From NCBI GenBank assembly GCA_012184525.1, contig WOFQ01000018.1, positions 558,001 through 622,000 on the forward strand: 64,000 bases of DNA, given 5' to 3'. This stretch comes from Xenoacremonium recifei. Lineage: Eukaryota; Ascomycota; Sordariomycetes; Hypocreales; Nectriaceae. Position numbers and translations under genes: made by a program. A model generated the notes under the pieces. It was not told the DNA's origin. It worked only from the letters and a program-made list of their open reading frames with translations, and searched no databases. Position 1 is the stretch's first letter. The number at the start of each line of letters is the position of its first letter. Positions 38,536 through 49,596 of the stretch are shown here, one piece after another.

Positions 38536-40329
38536 ATGGCGTACGAGCAAGTCAATAACGGCTCGAATGCCTATTACTCAGACATTGGAAATGGCCCGTC
38601 AGGATATGACTCCAGCAGACAGAGCTTTCCTCCAGACTACAAAGGAGGCCCTCAAAACTACGGCGATGCGTCTTTCGATCAGACCAAGACAGATTATGCA
38701 CCCCAGACAACAGTTCGAGGCACTTTCAACTCTAGCAGAGCAGGTAACCAAGCTTCACGACCTTGGAAGGCTGGCGTCTTCCACAACATGCCATGGATGG
38801 GCATCGGAAGTCTCATTATCGCCGTCTTAAGTGCCTTCGCTACCATCGCCTGTTTAGTCTCAGCCAACGGCAAGGACAAGGAGACTTGGCCAACCGAGAA
38901 GTACCCAGTCCAGCTGACCGTCGTGCTCGCTGCTCTTATTGCCGTCGGAAACGCAACGTTGACCTACTCCTACGGCGAGGGTGTAACCCGATCGTGGTGG
39001 GTGAAGATGCTCAGGGGAGGTGACCTGGCCGACAGTCACCGATACTGGGAATACGGGTCCAGCGCAATGTCATCAATCCTGGGCATCACACATCTGAACA
39101 AAGTATCCGTCGCTTCTATCGTGTTGCTGCTCCTCATTGCCGACGGTCCGCTTCTACAGAGAGCTGCTGGGACGGAGCAAGTCGATTTGACGGAGTCTGC
39201 GACCTTTAAAGCTCCCCTATCGACAGGCGAGCTCAGCCAGCCAACGGGCTTCTACATGACACATGCCGCCTCGGTTAACACTCTATCTTTAAACTTCTCG
39301 CGCGTCGTTCAGGACTTCACGAATCGGAACGCCATCACGCTCGACTTGGAGGGCTGCGACGGTACTTGCTCCGGAACCCTCATCGCCGCTGGATTTGACT
39401 TCAACTGCACGAAGAGCACTTCTCCATACAACCTCGACTTGAAGGCCGGCGCCAATACCACCATTGGTTCCATTGCTTTATACGCAAGCGGATACGACGC
39501 GGGAATAGTAGAATTTCAGACGTCTTACAAGGCGGCGACAACTGAAAAGGGGAACCTGATCAACAACGACTGTATCGCGCATATCGGGCAGGTCAAATAC
39601 CCCGTGCATGTCGTCAACGGCACGGTGACACTCTCGTCTCTAAACATGGACATCAATGATACGATTTCCCTATACTATCCGCCAATGGAAAGACCCGGCC
39701 TAGGCATCACAGACTCTCTGCTAGGCGGAATAGCCTTTGCGCTCAACATCATCTACGGCGGCGACGTAGTTGTATACCAGTCCGGCACACTCGCTTTCAT
39801 GGGCGACTCGCCGATGCAGTACACTTACATGACGTCCAACGAGTCAGCGCTCGGGACCTCGGCCATGACCTGGGAAGACCCGACGCCGTCGGTGCTTGAA
39901 GCCGTCCGCGAGCTCACGTTCCGAACCGCCATCGCCTTCTCCAACAGCAGCGCCTCTCAGACTGTCCAGGGAACATACACCCACACCGTGACCAGATACA
40001 CCCTGCATGCCGGGTTTCTGGCCGGAACGCTGGCTATTGTTGCTCTCAGCACGCTCGTGGTGGCATTCCTGTTCAATGGGTACTGGCTGGTCGGACGAGA
40101 TGTATCAATGAGTCCTTTGGAGATTGCCACGGCGTTCCAGGCGCCGATGATGACCGGTGTCGACTCAAACGCTTCGGCAGATGAGCTGCTGGATCAGGTT
40201 GGGAGCCGGCCTGTGAAGTATGGCGCTTTGCATCTGCCTGATGGAAACCCTGTGATGGATTCGGAAAATCAGGTTTTGGCGATGGCGCCTCCCAATGTTG
40301 TGTCATGGCCCTTGCGAAGAAATCGGTAG
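38536..40329 (+). CDS. Fungal-specific membrane protein of unknown function (DUF3176-like layout)
   Basis: Single exon, 597 aa. Residues 1 to about 75 are hydrophilic (Gly, Ser, Tyr, Asn, Gln). Three hydrophobic segments follow at about 89-109, 124-144 and 189-204, then about 280 residues with at least eight N-glycosylation sequons and a few Cys pairs (GCDGTCSG, FNCTK), and a fourth span at about 490-514 before a short tail. This order (three N-terminal spans, large outside domain, one C-terminal span) resembles the DUF3176 family common in filamentous ascomycetes, but I cannot confirm membership by eye. The outside domain suggests a cell-surface or vacuolar role. It stands alone between two sparse regions, in contrast to the housekeeping genes elsewhere. 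Confidence 0.85.
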   Translation: MAYEQVNNGSNAYYSDIGNGPSGYDSSRQSFPPDYKGGPQNYGDASFDQTKTDYAPQTTVRGTFNSSRAGNQASRPWKAGVFHNMPWMGIGSLIIAVLSAFATIACLVSANGKDKETWPTEKYPVQLTVVLAALIAVGNATLTYSYGEGVTRSWWVKMLRGGDLADSHRYWEYGSSAMSSILGITHLNKVSVASIVLLLLIADGPLLQRAAGTEQVDLTESATFKAPLSTGELSQPTGFYMTHAASVNTLSLNFSRVVQDFTNRNAITLDLEGCDGTCSGTLIAAGFDFNCTKSTSPYNLDLKAGANTTIGSIALYASGYDAGIVEFQTSYKAATTEKGNLINNDCIAHIGQVKYPVHVVNGTVTLSSLNMDINDTISLYYPPMERPGLGITDSLLGGIAFALNIIYGGDVVVYQSGTLAFMGDSPMQYTYMTSNESALGTSAMTWEDPTPSVLEAVRELTFRTAIAFSNSSASQTVQGTYTHTVTRYTLHAGFLAGTLAIVALSTLVVAFLFNGYWLVGRDVSMSPLEIATAFQAPMMTGVDSNASADELLDQVGSRPVKYGALHLPDGNPVMDSENQVLAMAPPNVVSWPLRRNR

Positions 40330-43140
40330 GACATCTTGGGGCCTGGTTCGGGTCTCTTTATTGTTGCTTTGAAGTGAGCGTATCAAACGTAGTTGTTAGT
40401 TTTGCATCGGGCATGATTCAGGAGAAGACGTGATGAGAAAGTACGTATTATATATATATATATTCTTTGGCATAATTATTCCCATTGTTAATAAATAACC
40501 CTGACCCCAAGCTTGGAAGGCTTGGATCCTAACCATTAGACCAAACGCGCTGCTTTAATATTAGTCATAAATTTAGATCTTATAAAGTGTTTGAGAAGTG
40601 GATCGATCGCCTTCAGTCATGCAAAAAACAATTCAGTATGGCCTGGTTTGAATACCTAGGAAATAAGTCATACGCAACGCTTACGGAAAATAAAAAGGTT
40701 CTATTCAATAGTTTGCTTTGGGCTAATGCGAAAGTGTGATTGACTGACTGTCTACGGAGGAAGTCCAGAGTACGCAAGCGGTGCAATTTAGAATGAGTGC
40801 TTAATGAAACGAAGACTGGCCTGCAGGATTCTAGCAACACATGTATATGTATAGTTGGACTTTCAAGACCTTAGTTCTTTCGATGAAGCTTAAGTCCTAC
40901 GGTCCTTTGCAAAGACACATGAGTGTCACCAAAGGTGCTTACATCACTTCTCTGTAGTGGTGATTTCCTACCCTAAAGCAAAGGTGCAAATACTCGTGAG
41001 GTAGTAGTATGAATACAGCTCATACACTATCATAAGCTTCATGCATGACATCGCAATATTAGGCCCCGACATGTACTGAAAAGAAGGTGAGTCCAAATAA
41101 ACCCTGGCGACGTGATCTGGGGTTCCCAGACTCCGATGACCACACGCACTAGAATGCCTACATATCGTGAACGAGCCGAGAGTTGGCCACTGGATGAACG
41201 AAGAGCATGTGACTCCGAATAGTGAAACATGACATGCGAGTCAACAAGGATACTGAGACCTGCAGACGCCTTGCAGCGCCTGGCGATCCATCAGGTCGAA
41301 CGGCAACGGAACCTGTCCGTGGGCAGAACGGGCCTCCATGTGATTTTATGTATGCAGTCTGCCCCTGGGCTTCATCTCGGTGCCGCACCGAACTCGAGAA
41401 ACATCCCACGCCGATGGCACGATGGCCCTGAATTTTCTGCACTTCAAAGTCATGATGCATAGTATTTCGGAGGCTCAGCTCTCGATCTTTAGATGTCACT
41501 CCGTCGCTCCGTGGTAGATGTGGGCGCCAGGAGGAGGCGTGCAACTAGCCCCCCAATGGCCACAGAGCAGCCTCACCTCCATCTACCCGGTCACATGCAT
41601 ACCAGCAACAACACTCTCCAAAGCCTCTAAACTTCCGTCTCTCCGCATCCAACTGAAGGTAGTTGTATTACCCCGTGCCTCCACTCCCCGCACGCCAGCA
41701 GACCCCATGGAGGTCTCTCATTGTTCCCTTCCCTTGGGCCGACTCTCTCACCTCTCCCCAAGTCCCCCATACAAACACCAGCATAACCACTCTAACACCG
41801 CTCCATATGCTATAGGTAGGTAGTTTAGGTAGGTAGGCATTGGCAACAGCACTCCGCCCTCTACATCCCACCCCTGTCCTAAACTCATGCACCATTCGGC
41901 ACTTGCTACGCCTCTGACGTCCCCCCTCCCCTTCCACATGCACGCATCTGACGATGTCCCCCAAGCCAACCCCCCATGTTCATGCCCTCCTCCCGAATTT
42001 TCGTACTCCATCACTCACACAAAACAGAAGGCCAAGTGAGTCCACGGCGGAAGAAACCGGACAGCGTTGCACTCTCGGGTGGGACCGGCCGCGAGACACC
42101 TTCGCCAGAACGAGACGTAGGTGGAGAGCAAGGACTCACCGAAGGAGGAAAAACTCATCAAGAATCCACAGCGATGAGTTATGCGAGTCTTCACAGAGAT
42201 TGTTGTAAGTCGGAGGCAGCGCCGGAGCCGGGCCGGTCCGGTTTCTGAAGGCTCAGCGCGTAGAGCGGTCGTCTACCCCAGACTCTCGCCGACTTACACG
42301 GCGCGCCGCTGACAGCAGGGATCGGGACACGATGCCGGTACCGGGACGGCTGCCGTGAGTCTGTACCTGACCGCCCGACAATTCGGAGGACGTGCCGCTC
42401 TATTACAGTAAGTCTTTACGTAAGGATGGAGGATTTGATGGGAGCCAGAGGAGGAGCTCCAAGACGCGACTGGACATCAGGTGTCACCTTGAGCTTCTGG
42501 AAGAATTGTTCTTTAAGTTTAGAGTGGTTTTGAAATTTGTTTCATTGATTGATGTTTGAGGTGCTATCTGTGTGAAAAGAGTCTACTTCCCAACGCCGTA
42601 CAGCTCCTTCACGAGCTGTTAAAGCTGTGTAGGTATATAGGGAAAGGCGTTGATGCCAATCTGAAAAAGCAGGAGGTCAAATCGTCTCCGTGCTAAAAAG
42701 GGGGAAAATGTGAACATGTGAAGGTCCCAGACGCCTGTAACAATTGCCTCGGGAGTGCCCTTCTACGGGCTCTCCGAGGCTACTTCTTTTTGACTCCTCC
42801 AGTCTGGTGCCGTGGCGTCCCAGGCGTGCTGGTGATGGACGAAAGAAGATTTCAGTCGCAGGGGTACTCGGAGAAAGCCCGCCCTGGTCTGTTAACTGAT
42901 CCGTGGAATAGGTCCTGCGTACTCCAGAATAAAGAAATACGCCTCCGCAATGTATGCCGCCGTTTTTTGCCGCTCAATGCGGGCTCGTCATCGTACACGT
43001 CGCCGGGGGTTGTGGTCGTACTGCTCCAGGCATTCCTTCACGTTTCCCTCCCTTTTTGTGGTTCGTCGTTTGTAATGTGGTCGATCCATGTCGTTAATCC
43101 GTCTCCTCCTCCCCTGCGTGCCTCTTCTCTCAGAGCACGC
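40330..43140. other. Gene-free stretch containing a tRNA relic and microsatellites
   Basis: It contains a TA microsatellite (about 40447-40462), a truncated tRNA-Gly (40500-40550) and a GGTAGGTAG...TAGGTAGGTAGG run at about 41816-41838. The segment 41560-41800 is C/T/A-rich. Frames such as the 181-codon one at 42718-43263 overlap the Kgd4 gene antisense and do not resemble a protein. Nothing else is supported. Confidence 0.55.
40500..40550 (-). pseudogene. Truncated tRNA-Gly(UCC) relic
   Basis: Read on the - strand from 40550, the sequence starts GCGCGTT (5' acceptor strand). It then has an A-box-like TGGTCTAATGG and a D-arm, and an anticodon arm with CAAGC/GCTTG paired around CTTCCAA (anticodon TCC). 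A variable region and the first T-stem bases AGGGTT follow. The T-loop and the 3' acceptor strand are then replaced by TATTTATTAAC, so the B box is missing and the gene cannot be functional. It may be a broken tRNA gene or the tRNA-derived head of a short interspersed element. Confidence 0.7.
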
Positions 43141-43644
43141 TTACGCAAAGGCAGCGCCGCCAGACTCGATGGCCTCGATTTCGGCGGCGGTCAGGCGAGA
43201 ACGATGGAATCGGGCAGGAAGCTCAGACACATCAAAGAAGACGCCCTGGGGAGGGTTGACTGAGCCGAGACGGGAGCCGGCTGAGCCACCAATACCGTCC
43301 TCGCTGCGAATGGTCTTCTGAAGGGGACCGTGCTGCTGGGCGTGGTCGCGGTACGAGCTGAAGCTGGAGTGCCGCGACGAGGCGGAGCCGCTGCCGTAGT
43401 GGCTGAACTCCTCGGGCAGCTTTCCGCTGGGAGAAGCGGGATGGACCTTGGGGGTGTGGTCGACGTGGGCTGGAGAGGGCATTCGGGTCAGTATATTTGC
43501 GGTGCAAGTCACCCCAGCATGGGGAGACGAGTCATGATGGAGGCATTGCGTACCAGGGATGGAGCGAGGACCAACAAACTTGATCAGGGGGGTTCGCTCG
43601 GCGTGGACAGCAGCCTGTCGCAGGACTCGAGTGGTGCGGAACAT
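43141..43644 (-). CDS. Mitochondrial Kgd4/Ymr31 family protein (2-oxoglutarate dehydrogenase subunit, MRPS36-like)
   Basis: Two exons on the - strand, 43644-43554 and 43469-43141, with an 84-nt intron; 139 aa. The N-terminus MFRTTRVLRQAAVHAERTPL serves both as presequence and as start of the conserved AERTPLIKFVGPRSIP block. After the splice comes AHVDHTPKVHPASP, then a Ser/His/Gly-rich spacer, and the C-terminal LPARFHRSRLTAAEIEAIE motif. The family was first listed as a small mitoribosomal protein (YMR-31). It is now known in yeast and mammals to tether the E3 subunit to the 2-oxoglutarate dehydrogenase core, the conserved C-terminus binding E3. Reading through the intron gives a false 226-codon frame. 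The gene's promoter contains ACGCAACACA at 44056. Confidence 0.9.
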   Translation of the reverse strand: MFRTTRVLRQAAVHAERTPLIKFVGPRSIPGTQCLHHDSSPHAGVTCTANILTRMPSPAHVDHTPKVHPASPSGKLPEEFSHYGSGSASSRHSSFSSYRDHAQQHGPLQKTIRSEDGIGGSAGSRLGSVNPPQGVFFDVSELPARFHRSRLTAAEIEAIESGGAAFA

Positions 43645-46600
43645 GGTGAATACTGAGGTTGCTGGAGGTTGGCGGTTTGGGTCGGGATGTTCGGCTTTTG
43701 TGGGAAATTGGCAGTGAGTAAATCGGCGATGGAGTCGAGGGAGCAAGTCGAGGGCTTTGGAGGGTTGGCTTTGTTGCAGTGCACAACGGGGTATCAGCGA
43801 CGAAGAAACTATGGAAAGCAAGCGAGATGGTGCGAGAGAGCGCTATTGAGGAGAGGAGAGGAAGCGAGGCGCCAGCGGAGGATGGGAATTGGGCGTGTTT
43901 TGTACGGGATGAGGAATTTTCTAGGAACCTAGGGAAGGAGAAAGCTTGGGCTGGCTGGCTCCATGGGAGGAGCTCTCCGCCAGGACTCGGTCGAGCTAAA
44001 ACTTAAGGCCTGGCTGGCCTAGCCTAGCACAGGTCAACCCACGCTCTGCAACGCAACGCAACACAACCAAACCACCCACACAGACAACACCACTGCGCCA
44101 GGATCCGGCCGCTAAGTGCCGACTCTCTGACCAGGACACCTGCAGAGTTGCATGCATATGTCTGTGGGAGTCACAGAAGCAAGCATCGGCGACGCCCACG
44201 CACGACGCTTCCCATGTCCCGCCATCCATGCTGCCATCCATCCATCCAGCCAGCCATCCCACCCCTTCGGACGATCCAATGAGCCCTCCCCGCGGCCGAG
44301 CACGGACGGACTTTACATGACAGCATGACGGAGTTACAGGGCCTGTCTGTCTGTTCGTCGTGCGGCCATGTCGACCATCTCGCCCGCCCTCCGTGGTCGC
44401 TGCCGGCCGTTTGACTTGACCATCCATCCCTTGCGACGGACGAATCGCGTGTAAAGCAGCGCCCGCCCGCCGGCCTGACACGTTTTCTCGAAAATTTTCA
44501 TTGCCTGAGCCTAACCTGAACCCCCGTGAGTCCAGCCGCTGCAAGACCCAGGCCTTCCACACCACCAGCGTCTCTCCCGTAACCCGTTGGGGCAAGGACT
44601 CGCGCTGCGACAAGGCACGACCGTCTGGGGGAATGGCGCCAGCAGCCCAGAGCCGAACCTCGGAGCCAGGCTACTGTGTGCTAGCCGCTGGGCGGGATAC
44701 CGTCTGGTCCGACATGATGCCATTCCGCGAACTCAGCGCGAACTCTCGCTGGGCTGGATGGACCCTCGCGCGTCGCTAGCGCTGGACTCTCTGATCCCTG
44801 GATTGTCTCTCCGCCAGACAATCCCGTCCCATAGTGCCCATTTCGCCGGAGAGATGACACTCGCGACGTTGCGACTTTGCGACCTCCAACCAAAGCACCT
44901 CATGAATCCTCAAAACGGCAGTGTGGACACCCTGAATTCGTGGTCATTGCTACTCATCGGCTTTTCTAGATGGAGACAAGAAGACAGCAGAACCTGTCTA
45001 AAAATATCGGGCACCTGCTTTCCTACTCGACTAATCATCTACTTCTGTTTGACTCTCTCGCAGACGGCTGTCCCCCAAAACGCCATCTGCGGGGTGACGA
45101 TCAAATAGGTCCGAGAGAGATTGATTGACATTGACATGACTTGGGCGTCTTAGTAACCGGAAGTCCGGGGCAATACTCCGTAAAATACTCCGGATGGTTT
45201 TCCCAATGGAAGAAGCCAGCGAGCGGTAGCTGAGCTCGGCATCCACGGAGACTCTGAGGATAATTTGTCAGTCCTCTCCTCCTGGCAAGCCATTCAGCGG
45301 AGGCCATCTGTTTGCGGAGCAACTCATGGTGACAAGCAGCAGCTATGTGACCTCGAGGGCCTCGAGTCCCCACGGCAGCAATCCTTCCATCCGTCGCTTG
45401 GAACCCTTCCAGCCGTCGCGTCTCGATACTACATTCAGCTCAAGAGACCGCCGAAGCACGTGCGTGTCAGCAGCCCAACCCAACCGCCAGTACTCCGTAG
45501 AGTAGCTGATTCAGGCAATTCGGGCCACCCTACTCCGTTCTCCTCACTCCCTGCTGCAGACATGTGCTACGACTTTGCTGCAAGATACCAGGACGAACCA
45601 ATCGACCAATCCAGGAGCTGCTGTAAGATATGACAGATGGGATTTATCCTTCACATGCCACCCGTCTCCCGTTGCGGCGGTTGGCGAGTGGGTGAAAGTG
45701 GGCGGGCTGGCCCCAAGCAAAACAAGTCATGTAGCGAGACATGGATGGCACGTCCCAGTCCAGCAAACGTCGCCGGCATCCAAGAGTCTTCCCTGTCCCG
45801 TCCTGCAGCATGCAGCAACAGCAGCAGGGACTCGTGTGGGAGCGGGAGATGCGTTTGCATCCGGCCCTGAGATCCATCCATCTGCGCTCCGGAAACCGCA
45901 GCAGTCGTCAGCTGTGAAACCCGGCATCGGCGCCCGGTGATTGCAGTCATGAAGAAATGCATCACCATCTCCCGTCCTCACCCTGCAGGTCTCGCCACCA
46001 CGAAAAATCTCTGCTGCCCTAACACGCGATGGAGATAGCACCAAAGGAGACCAACGTTCTCCGTCAGGCGAGCGCGGGAGGTCCCGAACCATGGTCAAAA
46101 TGCGAAATTCTCGGGTGGAGAAATGAACAAAAATTGATCATCTCCAGGTCTTGATCGTGAAGCCCATGACCAGCCGCCTTCTCTGCAAAACGACTATATT
46201 CGTGGTGTCTTGCTGTTCTGTGCGCTGGCTGGCTGGCAATGCGAATCTATGACTAAGAGCTTTTCCATGGGCTGCTCTTTCGTGGGGCAAGGCTGAAGTT
46301 GTCCCACAAAAACTTTGACGATGCTTCAGCCCCTGGCGCTCTCTTTGACTTGTGATTCGAACAACTCCTCTGACTCGAATACCTGGCCGGGGGAGCTGTT
46401 CTTGGCTAGCGTGTCATGCCTCATTAGGATAAAATGAAGTTTCAACTATTAGCAGCACAACTGTCCTGGACCTGCAGCAGAGTGCTAGCAGTGAATTCTT
46501 GATAGCATTACGGTTCAAAGAGCATACTGACTTCCAAGGAGTCTGACATGCCTATCTGACCTGGACTATAAGTATGCTGTTCCATAATCTCAGTCCGCTA

Positions 46601-46867
46601 ACACACTGGCACTACTCTGCTTAGACAGAGGGACTGCCTGGGTGGGTTGTGACTTGAGCAACTCCTGTAAATCGAGTATCTATGACTCCATCATCGCATC
46701 TTCGACACGGCGCCTGTCATAAGTCAGCTCTATTTTCATCTTCACGCCCTGTGAATTTATTGGTCCCATAAATCCGGTCGAAATTTGATTGTCTGCGCCC
46801 AGCCCGATTCCATCAAGCGTCTATACCACTCATCAAACGATAGCTTGATAGCTTTTTTACACGCATC
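43645..46867. other. Gene-free stretch with two TACTCCGTA copies
   Basis: The Kgd4 promoter occupies the left part, including an AACGCAACGCAACACA run at 44050-44065. The 9-mer TACTCCGTA occurs at 45174 and 45491, with near copies at 45185 and 45533. A CCATCCATC run lies near 44226-44250. Open frames of 120-170 codons overlap one another on both strands and show no family features. Confidence 0.55.
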
Positions 46868-47690
46868 ATGGCTCCTGGCTCCAAGCTTGAGAGCAAAATG
46901 CTCCGGGGAGGCCGATTCACCGGTACTGCTTGATGCTGACGCCACTAGTTGGAGCCTCTCTAATTGTTGGGAACTTTGAATAACCTTTATATAAGCGGTC
47001 TAGACCCTCTCATGGCCAAATACAACGAGAGTATCTTCGATAGAGTGCTGTACAAGCGGGACATCCTGGGCAGCGTTGCCTTCGCCAGCGCTAATGCCAT
47101 GTTGGAAATCATCACCTAAGACGAGTTTGAGAAGCTCGGGGAGGGTCTGCTCCAGGTGCAGAGGGAATGGGAGACGGGCATCTTCACCAATATCCTGGGC
47201 ATCGACGCGGTCATCCACACCGCTAACGAGCGTCGACCCGGCGAGATCATCGGCATTTCAGCGCGCTCAGCCTGTCTGATGGATCCATTGGATGCTCTCC
47301 CATGGACTGGAGTTTGCCAGCGACCTGGAGTGACTGCGGGAAGTCATCAAGTATGTCAATTGAAGTCCACTCGGCTGCGGGGCGCTTGCTGGAAACGCTT
47401 TTATATCGACCGAGACACGATGGTTAAGGACTTGGGCTTTGAAGGTCTCCTTTGGAACTCCATGGATGCCGTTTACCGACTGAGACTTCGTCACCGAGAC
47501 CCTACAATGGGGTAGTATGTTCATGTAGCACGTCTCTAAATAGGCTGAGGACCTCACCCTCTAACTCCACCGCCGAGTTTGGTTTCATCAGCCTTGCTGA
47601 CGGCCTCCTCAACAGGAAGCTCACCTATGCCTCAGAAGAAGAACGCCGACAGCTTGAGCCATGAGCCAGGATGCAGGACGGGATTCGGCG
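46868..47690 (+). pseudogene. Argininosuccinate lyase pseudogene, internally deleted and rich in nonsense codons
   Basis: Fragments follow the order of argininosuccinate lyase (ASL, arginine biosynthesis). 46868-46924 gives an N-terminus ending GGRFTG. After an intron-like gap, 46997-47254 gives GLDPLMAKYNESI, then HTANERR and GEIIG, with TAA at 47117. 47259-47395, one frame over, gives QRAQPV*W, ASDLE*LREVIKYVN* and SPLGCGALAGN, with TGA at 47277, 47331 and 47361. 47400-47520 gives IDRDTMVKDLGFEGLLWNSMDAV. 47550-47656 gives EFGF and the signature MPQKKN (47627-47644). About 65 codons, covering the HTGRSRN substrate loop, are deleted at 47254/47259, and the last third of the enzyme is missing. 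Retention of an intron-like gap points to a duplicated genomic copy. It cannot encode an active enzyme. Confidence 0.85.
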
Positions 47691-48267
47691 TTTTGGGAAA
47701 TATCAAGGGCTCGTAGTCTCTGTGTAGATGGGAAGCACGGATTTCATGGAGGAAAAAAGACGGAAAGGGGCTATTTCAAGCTCTTTAGACGTTTGGACTG
47801 GTGTAGATGCTACACAACTAATTTTGTGATCGAGCTCTGAAGCTTGCCGAGGATTGAACTTTGCTGCCCCTTTTTGGCCATATAAATAAACCTCCCACGA
47901 ATTGCTCATAACTTGAACTTGTCTGAGACCTTTCGGATTCGTCGCCGTAACACAACACGAGGTGCAGTAGAGGGCAATTTCCAAGCTCATAGTGTAACTA
48001 TGTAGACTTGATCCTTTTCAAATGAGTTGGTGACAATTTAGCTATCCTATACTATACATAATTCCTATACGTAAATCCAATTCCTAGGTCCTTCCAGAAT
48101 AACAGTCTTCCATCCAGATGTTATACCCAAACATTGTATCCCAAAATTTCGCGAAAGCATCTCATCGTTAATGCTTGAAAGAGAAGCCCATAGCGAATGG
48201 CCACCACTCAGAATAGACAGGCACGAGGACAATACCTCAGAAGAGTACTCTCGTCTTCAGCGCCCCA
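47691..48267. other. Intergenic, nothing recognised
   Basis: An AT-richer stretch (TATACTATACATAATTCC near 48049) lies downstream of the ASL relic and next to the App1-like gene's 3' end. I see no gene, RNA or repeat. Confidence 0.55.
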
Positions 48268-49596
48268 TCATGCTCTGTTCTTGGCGATGACGTTCTTGAT
48301 GATCTCAGCACACTCATTTGGATCCTCAAAGACATGCCAGCACTCTCCCGGAACACCCTGAAACGCCTTCTCGAAACGCTCGGGCTTGTTCTTCTCATCG
48401 ATGCCGATCTCAGCAACGTTCGTGGCCCTGCGAATGAAGATCATCTTGACCCAGCCGTTGAAAGTTCGATAACTAAACACATTGTCAGAAGATAGTAGGA
48501 TATGGTTATTGGGGATATCACATACATTTCTCCGTAAGCCTCAGGGTCAGATTGCGTCGAGTCTCCGACCATGATCATCTTTCTCTTCGGGAGCCACGAG
48601 TTGATCTTCTTCATTCGGTCAACCTTGTATGCCTCGGTTCCCATAGTGAGGGAAGACAGCAGACCGGACACGGTTCGCCAACTGGAGTCACGTAGAATCA
48701 TCGTCCCAGCAGGGTAGTGCCTGTCACGGAACTCGCGAAGGAAGGGGTACAGGTTGTATGGAGACGCGGACAGATAGAACCAAGGGGTGTCTTTGGAGAC
48801 CAACGACTGAATGGTGGCATAGAACTCGGGCATGCCTGGGATAGGCACTGGCTCCTCGACAAAGGTCTCTTTGAGAATGCCGATGGGATCACTGGTCATC
48901 GTCCTCTTGATTGTATCGTCAATGTCTATCGAAGTTAGTCTTGGTATGCTTCGCAGAAAGGCGCGACAGACCTGAAACGATGCCCCAGCCATCAGGTTCA
49001 GCATATGCGGTTTGCATATGCAGCAGTCCCTTGGCGCCATGAGGAACCAGAGCTCTAGCTTTGATGAGGGCACCCCCGACATCGTGAGCTACTTCCAGAG
49101 CGTTGCTGGCAATGCCATTGATGCTCGTAGGACCTAGCCTCAAGTCTCGGCCACGGTGCTCCAAGTTCAGAATTCTTGCGTTCCGCAAATCCCAAAGGAA
49201 TGGATAGAGGCGTTTCTCAATCGTCTTGCGCTCCTCTGCGTCTTCGGCCAACTTGAGTGTAGTCGCGATGCTTGCCACAATGTCGCCGACTTTGCACTTG
49301 GGGTCTTGTTCGAATACTGCGGCAACAAACTCAGCCTCCCATCGTCCCGTTTCGACAGACCTGTAGGCCGTGTTGTCGAAGAGCCATACTACGTCCTTGC
49401 CCGTGACGGCCTTTCCGAAGGGATTCAGGTTCGCAAGCCAAGTGACCCAGCCATCGACGTTGATGGCTGGCAGTTGGAGACCAGAGGGCTTGGGGTCAGC
49501 CAAATTTGCCTCAACGCCGTCGAAGTTATGCTCCTTCCTTGTTCGCAATTGCATCGCGTTTGCGAAAGAAGACGGACTGAAATCTGAGTCTGCCAT
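48268..49596 (-). CDS. App1-like phosphatidate phosphatase (DUF2183)
   Basis: Three exons on the - strand: 49596-48972, 48925-48526 and 48472-48268; introns 46 and 53 nt; 409 aa. The catalytic DxDxT motif of the haloacid-dehalogenase superfamily appears as DIDDT at residues 209-213, formed exactly across the first splice. The downstream acid motif is GDSTQSDPE. The order N-terminal beta-rich domain (about 40-200), then the catalytic domain, matches yeast App1, an actin-patch-associated phosphatidate phosphatase that makes diacylglycerol. The second donor is read as AT|GTATGT to give GEIYRTF; reading through gives a false stop. It lacks the long proline-rich tail of yeast App1. The catalytic residues look complete. 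Confidence 0.9.

Noticed and set aside
42718..43263. 181-codon + frame overlapping the Kgd4 3' end
   Set aside because: It is antisense to the convincing Kgd4 exon and its upstream part has no protein-like features.
46358..46375. GATTCGAAC resembling a tRNA B box on the - strand
   Set aside because: The flanking bases do not form a T stem and no A box or acceptor stem is found at tRNA spacing.
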